In this document: in pieces, positions 60,075-64,000 of the stretch
Numbering within the stretch: the stretch's first letter is position 1
How the letters are laid out: each line of letters begins with the position of its first letter
NCBI RefSeq assembly: GCF_003254505.1
Contig: NZ_QFYP01000001.1
Span: 62,001-126,000, forward strand
Direction of reading: 5' to 3'
Length of the DNA stretch: 64,000 nucleotides
From: Phenylobacterium hankyongense
GTDB lineage: Bacteria; Pseudomonadota; Alphaproteobacteria; Caulobacterales; Caulobacteraceae
Notes under the pieces: model-generated
Seen by the model: only the letters and a program-made list of their open reading frames with translations
Told to the model about the DNA's origin: nothing
Databases searched by the model: none
Made by a program: the position numbers and the translations under genes

Positions 60075-60343
60075 GCACCCGGCGCCCATGCTTTGAGCAC
60101 CGCACCTGAACGTGTTCGATCCCCTCGCCACGCGGGCTTGCGGATCGAATGTCGCTTTGCCTGTTGACCTGGAGCTTAGACCCGGCGAGTCAGCACGCGC
60201 ATCTATCGTTCGTTGCCGAGCCCATAGCCTTTGGGCAATCGGCCCGCCCCGGCGGATGGGCGACCGATCTCAGATGACCGCCTCGCCGGACGTGAGAGCT
60301 CCGGTTGCGCCGTCGCAGCGGCGTTGTTTTGAGGCGGTAAGGA

Positions 60344-61237
60344 ATGAATCTCCGACACATCGAGGTTTTCCGCGAAGTCTATCTGGCGGGCTCCGTCAGC
60401 GGCGCGGCGCGGGCGCTCTACGTCTCGCAGCCCTCGGTCAGCAAGGTCCTGCGGCACGCCGAAAGCCGGCTCGGCTTCGCCCTCTTCCGGCGCCTGAAAG
60501 GCCGCCTGGCGCCCACCGACGAGGCGCATGCGCTGTTCCGCGAGGTCGACGAGCTGTACGGCCGGATCGGCTCGCTCCGTCAAACCGCGCTCAACCTGAA
60601 GCGCATCGGCGAAGGCCACATCCGCCTGGCGGTGCTGCCGTCCCTGGGGCTCGGCATCGCGCCCCAGGCGATCGCGCAGTTCCGGCGCAAGTTCCCGCGC
60701 GTCAGCTTCGACGTCCGCACCCTGCACCACTCGGAGATCCTGCGGGCCCTCTACGAGCGGGAGAGCGACCTCGCCGTGGGCTTTGAGGTGCCCTCGCACC
60801 CGCGGCTGAGTTCGGTGGACCTGGCCACCAGCCAGGTCGGCCTGCTCTACCGCGAGGCGGACATGCCCGATGCGCCGGCCTCCCTCGACCTCGACGTGCT
60901 CAAGGACCGCACGGTGATCGGGATGGTCGGCAGCGGCCCGGTCGGCAGCCTTCTCGCCGCCGAGCTGGAGGGCCGCGGGATGCAGCTGACGGAGTCGATC
61001 TCGGTCCACACCTACTACGTGGCCGCGGCCCTGGTGCGGTTCGGGGCCGGCATCGCCGCGGTCGACGAGTACACCGCGCGCGAAGCCGTGAGCGACACGC
61101 TGAGCTTCCGGCCGCTGAGCCCGGCGGTGCGGTTCAGGGTCCAGTACGTCTTCCTCAACGACCGGCCGCCGTCAGGCATCACCAAGGCCTTCGTCCAGAC
61201 CCTGACCGAGACCTTCCGGCAGAACGGCCACCAGTAG
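60344..61237 (+). CDS. LysR-type transcriptional regulator
   Basis: The 297-residue regulator has an N-terminal winged helix (LRHIEVFREVYLAGSVSGAA, YVSQPSVSKVLRHAESRLGF, LFRR) and an effector-binding domain (GHIRLAVLPSLGLGIAPQAI). LTTRs are usually controlled by a small pathway metabolite; here a D-amino acid or its keto product is the natural guess. It sits between the dadA-ridA pair and the amidohydrolase genes, and converges on the latter by 28 bp. Confidence 0.93.
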   Translation: MNLRHIEVFREVYLAGSVSGAARALYVSQPSVSKVLRHAESRLGFALFRRLKGRLAPTDEAHALFREVDELYGRIGSLRQTALNLKRIGEGHIRLAVLPSLGLGIAPQAIAQFRRKFPRVSFDVRTLHHSEILRALYERESDLAVGFEVPSHPRLSSVDLATSQVGLLYREADMPDAPASLDLDVLKDRTVIGMVGSGPVGSLLAAELEGRGMQLTESISVHTYYVAAALVRFGAGIAAVDEYTAREAVSDTLSFRPLSPAVRFRVQYVFLNDRPPSGITKAFVQTLTETFRQNGHQ

Positions 61238-61265
61238 CCCGATCAGCCGGTAGCAGCTCACCCGA

Positions 61266-62873
61266 TCAGAAGGTCGGCCACTTCACGCCCAGCTGGTCCA
61301 GGTAGGTCTTATATTTCTTGGGGTCGTAGTAGTATTTGCGCATCTCCGGCCGGTACTTGGCCATGATGTCGGCGTTCAGCTGGATCTGCGGCTTGTCGTC
61401 CGGGCCGATCATCGGGACGTAGTGTTCGTCCTTGGTCTGCACGTCGCGGAAGAAGCTCTTGGCGGCGTCCAGCGCCGCCGGGTTGGTCAGCATGTCCAGC
61501 ACCGTCATCGCCACCACCTTGCCGCCGGCGACCACGCCGTCGTGGGCGATCGGGGTGGCCATCGACATGGCGTTGACCCAGTTGTGGCCCGGCAGGTTGG
61601 GGATGTTGGACGGGTAGACCAGCATCACCGTCGGCAGCGTCCAGGAGATGTCGCCGACGTCGTCGGAGCCGCCGCCGCCGGCGGGATCGACGTTCGGCCC
61701 GGCCAGCGGCGGCATCTGCGTGGCCAGCCCGTCCTCCTTGGCGTGGATGGTCCGCTGCACCGCCTTGGCGAACGCCTGCTCGTCGGCGGTCCAGGTGGGC
61801 AGCCCCACCTGGCGGATGTTGGCGTCCATCAACTCGGCCAGCGGCTTGTTGAAGTAGCGCGGCGCGGCCGAGCCGATCACCTGCCGGGTGACGGTGGTGT
61901 TGCTCATCTTCGCCGCGGCCTCGGCGATGGTGTTGGCGGTCGCGTAGTTCTGGGCGATGTGGCTGAAGTCGGTCTCGCGCACGAAGAACCAGATGGTGGC
62001 CTCGGGCGGCACCACGTTGGGCTGGTCGCCGCCGTCGGTGATCACGTAGTGCGAGCGCTGTTGCGGCCGCAGGTGCTCGCGCCGCATGTCCCAGCCCATG
62101 CCCATCAGCATCGCCCCATCGAGCGCGCTGCGGCCGAGCCAGGGCGCGCCGGCCGCATGCGCGGACTCGCCGTGGAAGGAGTATTTCACCGACACCAGGC
62201 CGCTGCCCTTATAGGGGCCCCAGGCGGTCTCCAGGTTGTCGCCCACATGGGTGAAGACCACCGCGTCGACGCCCTTGAAGACGCCGTCGCGGATCATGAA
62301 CGCCTTGCCGGCGACCAGTTCCTCGGCGACCCCCGGCCACAGCACCAGGGTGCCGGGGATATGCTCCTTCTGCATCAGGTCCTTGAGGGCCAGCGCAGCC
62401 AGGATGTTCACCGCCTGGCCGGAGTTGTGACCCTCGCCGTGCCCGGGCGCGCCCGGCACCAGCGGCTCGCGATGCGCGACGCCCGGCTTCTGGGAGGCCT
62501 TCGGCAGGCCGTCGATGTCGCTGCCGAGCGCGATCACCGGCCCGCCGGATCCCCAGGTCGCGGTCCAGCCGGTGGGCAGGCCGCCGACCCCGCGCTTCAC
62601 GGTGAAGCCGTTCTTCTCGAGCACGCCGGTCAGGTACTTGGAGGTCTCGACCTCCTGGAACCCGAGCTCGCCGAAGCTGAACACCGAGTCGACGATCTCC
62701 TGCCCCAGCTTGCGGCGCTGGTCGACGCTGGCGGCAAGCTCGGCCTTCATCGCCGGCAGGCGCTCGGCGGTCGCAGCGGGCGGCGCGGCCGGGGCGGCCG
62801 GCGCAGCCAGGGCGGCGGCGGGCAGCAGGGCCCCGGTCAGGGCGGCGGCGGCCAGTAGGGCAAGTCGGGACAC
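61266..62873 (-). CDS. Exported M20-family amidohydrolase (AbgB-like)
   Basis: The 535-residue protein begins with signal peptide SRLALLAAAALTGALLPAAA from GTG 62873, which follows AGGAGATTCTCC. The M20 metallohydrolase body has IALGSDIDGLP, PGAPGHGEGHNSGQAVN, GVAEELVAGKAF, FTHVGDNLETAW, FHGESAHAAGAPW and a C-terminal LPGHNWVN, giving the di-zinc ligands. It resembles AbgB and N-acyl-amino-acid amidohydrolases, splitting acyl-amino-acid or related amides in the periplasm. D-aminoacylase lies upstream on the same strand with a 71-bp gap. Confidence 0.9.
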   Translation of the reverse strand: MSRLALLAAAALTGALLPAAALAAPAAPAAPPAATAERLPAMKAELAASVDQRRKLGQEIVDSVFSFGELGFQEVETSKYLTGVLEKNGFTVKRGVGGLPTGWTATWGSGGPVIALGSDIDGLPKASQKPGVAHREPLVPGAPGHGEGHNSGQAVNILAALALKDLMQKEHIPGTLVLWPGVAEELVAGKAFMIRDGVFKGVDAVVFTHVGDNLETAWGPYKGSGLVSVKYSFHGESAHAAGAPWLGRSALDGAMLMGMGWDMRREHLRPQQRSHYVITDGGDQPNVVPPEATIWFFVRETDFSHIAQNYATANTIAEAAAKMSNTTVTRQVIGSAAPRYFNKPLAELMDANIRQVGLPTWTADEQAFAKAVQRTIHAKEDGLATQMPPLAGPNVDPAGGGGSDDVGDISWTLPTVMLVYPSNIPNLPGHNWVNAMSMATPIAHDGVVAGGKVVAMTVLDMLTNPAALDAAKSFFRDVQTKDEHYVPMIGPDDKPQIQLNADIMAKYRPEMRKYYYDPKKYKTYLDQLGVKWPTF

Positions 62874-62944
62874 GGAGAATCTCCTGGTCGGCGCGGGCCG
62901 AGCTGGCGGCAAGTCGATGTGGGCGGTGAAGGCGTTGGGCGGCG

Positions 62945-64000
62945 CTAGGCGCAGGTTCCGGCGGGCGGCTTGTGCAGCAGCACCCGGCCCGGCGCCTGGC
63001 CGGTCAGCTTGCCGCCGTCGAGGACGAGGCTGCCGTTGACCACCAGCTCGTCCACCCCCTCGGTCAGCACCCGCGGGTGGACGTAGTCCGCCTTCGGCGC
63101 ATAGCGGTCGGGGTCGAACACCACGACATCGGCGAAATAGCCCGGCTTCAGATAACCGCGCGCCTGCAGCTTGAACATGTCGGCGGTGCGGCCGGTCGAG
63201 CTGCGGATGAATTCGCCGAGCGTGATGGTCTTCTCCGCCTTGACGTACTTCGCATACTTCATCGGGAAGGTGGCGTACTGGCGCGGGTGGCCGTTGGAGC
63301 CGTCGGAGCTGGTCACCACCCACGGCTGGACCATGAACAGCTTGATGTCGGGCTCGATCATGTTGAACGAGGCGACCGAGGTCGCGTGGCCGTCCTCGCG
63401 GATGATGCGCAGCGCGGCGTCGCGCGGGTCGAGGTTCCAGGTCTTGCCCATCTGCGCAAGCGTCTTGCCCGTCCAGGGCTTGTCGGCCGCGGTCAGCAGC
63501 AGCGAGTCCGGCCCGCCGCGGCGGCGCATGTTCTCCGCCATCTCCGTGCGGATCTTCTCCAGGGTCGCCGGATCGTCCAGGCGCTTCAGCAAGGCCGGGC
63601 GGCCGCCGTCGACCGACCAGCGCGGCAGCAGGGCGGCGTCGACGCTCGTGCCGGACGCTTCCCAGGGATATTCATCGGCGGTGACCACCTGGCCGGCGGC
63701 GCGGGCCTGGTTGATCAGCGCGATCACCTGCGGCGCCTCGCCCTGCACGTCCACGCCCAGGGCCTTGATGTGGGCGAAGTGGACCGGCAGGCCCGCCTCG
63801 CGCCCGATCTGGATCACCTCCTTCACCGATCCCAGCAGGCCGATGGTGTAGGAGGCCTCGTCACGCTGGTGGGTGTCGTAGAGCCCACCGCGCTTGGCCG
63901 CCTCCTTGGCCAGCTCGATCACCTCGTCGGTCTTGGCGAAGCTCTGCGGGGCGTAGAACAGGCCGGTGGAGAGGCCGATCGCGCCCTCGCACATGCCCTT
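62945..64000 (-). CDS. N-acyl-D-amino-acid deacylase (D-aminoacylase), C-terminal part (cut by window edge)
   Basis: About 352 codons lie in the window; the N-terminal part, which would hold the first metal-binding HxH, is cut off. The visible part has GAIGLSTGLFYAPQSFAKTD, DTHQRDEASY, VHFAHIKALG with metal His residues, VTADEYPW and the VTSSDGS metal Asp, ending in the beta-sandwich (LKPGYFADVVVFDPDRYAPK). The enzyme hydrolyses N-acyl-D-amino acids to D-amino acids, feeding dadA. Whether it is exported cannot be seen. Confidence 0.88.
   Translation of the reverse strand, partial: KGMCEGAIGLSTGLFYAPQSFAKTDEVIELAKEAAKRGGLYDTHQRDEASYTIGLLGSVKEVIQIGREAGLPVHFAHIKALGVDVQGEAPQVIALINQARAAGQVVTADEYPWEASGTSVDAALLPRWSVDGGRPALLKRLDDPATLEKIRTEMAENMRRRGGPDSLLLTAADKPWTGKTLAQMGKTWNLDPRDAALRIIREDGHATSVASFNMIEPDIKLFMVQPWVVTSSDGSNGHPRQYATFPMKYAKYVKAEKTITLGEFIRSSTGRTADMFKLQARGYLKPGYFADVVVFDPDRYAPKADYVHPRVLTEGVDELVVNGSLVLDGGKLTGQAPGRVLLHKPPAGTCA

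Larger units (their letters stand above)
59910..60343. other. Intergenic region between ridA and the LysR gene
   Basis: These 434 bp hold the dadA-ridA terminator (59957-59988), an 18-bp perfect palindrome (60057-60074) and the LysR promoter region. No coding frame with bias is visible. A TTGACC at about 60160 could be part of a promoter. Confidence 0.5.

Overview
The window is about 70% G+C, with strongly G/C-biased third codon positions, GTG and TTG starts and many ATGA or GTGA gene overlaps. It looks like the chromosome of an alphaproteobacterium of the Caulobacteraceae, most like Phenylobacterium. That placement is inferred from gene content (CYP153 P450, TonB receptor, ybbA/tesA block, exopolysaccharide genes), not from a marker gene. 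I see no rRNA, tRNA, CRISPR array, insertion sequence or prophage.

Layout. 1-5.8 kb: truncated NAD(P)HX dehydratase gene, histidine phosphatase, CYP153-type P450, 2OG-Fe(II) oxygenase, acyl-CoA thioesterase, pirin and an SDR. 5.8-6.46 kb: a low-bias stretch with the remnant of a Na+/H+ antiporter gene. 6.46-12.8 kb: Crp/Fnr regulator, malonyl-CoA synthetase-like ligase, PEP carboxylase, amidase. 12.8-17.7 kb: FtsX-type ABC exporter diverging from a TesA-type esterase, then a beta-propeller protein. 17.75-38.6 kb: a large envelope and exopolysaccharide region. 38.6-42.7 kb: LldD, small secreted and hotdog proteins, cytochrome b561 and cytochrome c'. 42.7-46.1 kb: AsmA protein, second initiating sugar transferase, a Pro/Ala-rich membrane protein. 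46.2-52.5 kb: RlmJ, topoisomerase IB, luciferase-like oxidoreductase, TonB receptor, SDR. 52.7-56.5 kb: crotonase, GST-like protein, epoxide hydrolase and small exported proteins. 56.6-64 kb: D-amino-acid utilisation genes.

How the genes work together. In the polysaccharide region a PAP2 phosphatase, a GT2-GtrA fusion and an ArnT/GT39-like transferase form a probable undecaprenyl-phosphate-sugar cassette. Next to it are an initiating sugar phosphotransferase, five further glycosyltransferase-type genes, a Wza/GumB-type export protein, a Wzc-type co-polymerase/tyrosine kinase, a Wzy-type polymerase, a Wzx-type flippase, an acyltransferase and two GH16 glycanases (one RTX-secreted, one predicted lipoprotein). 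This is a nearly complete Wzx/Wzy-dependent exopolysaccharide pathway with its own trimming enzymes. At the right end, D-aminoacylase, an M20 amidohydrolase, a LysR regulator, DadA, RidA and a dicarboxylate/amino-acid symporter form a coherent route for taking up and deaminating acylated or free D-amino acids.

Most unusual signals: five of thirteen convergent gene pairs end in one shared CTAG read as TAG on both strands; a near-identical ATTTCGCAAYTGCG element lies at matching distances upstream of the RTX glycanase and a distant membrane protein; the TonB receptor lacks a signal peptide and is preceded by chained mini-ORFs.
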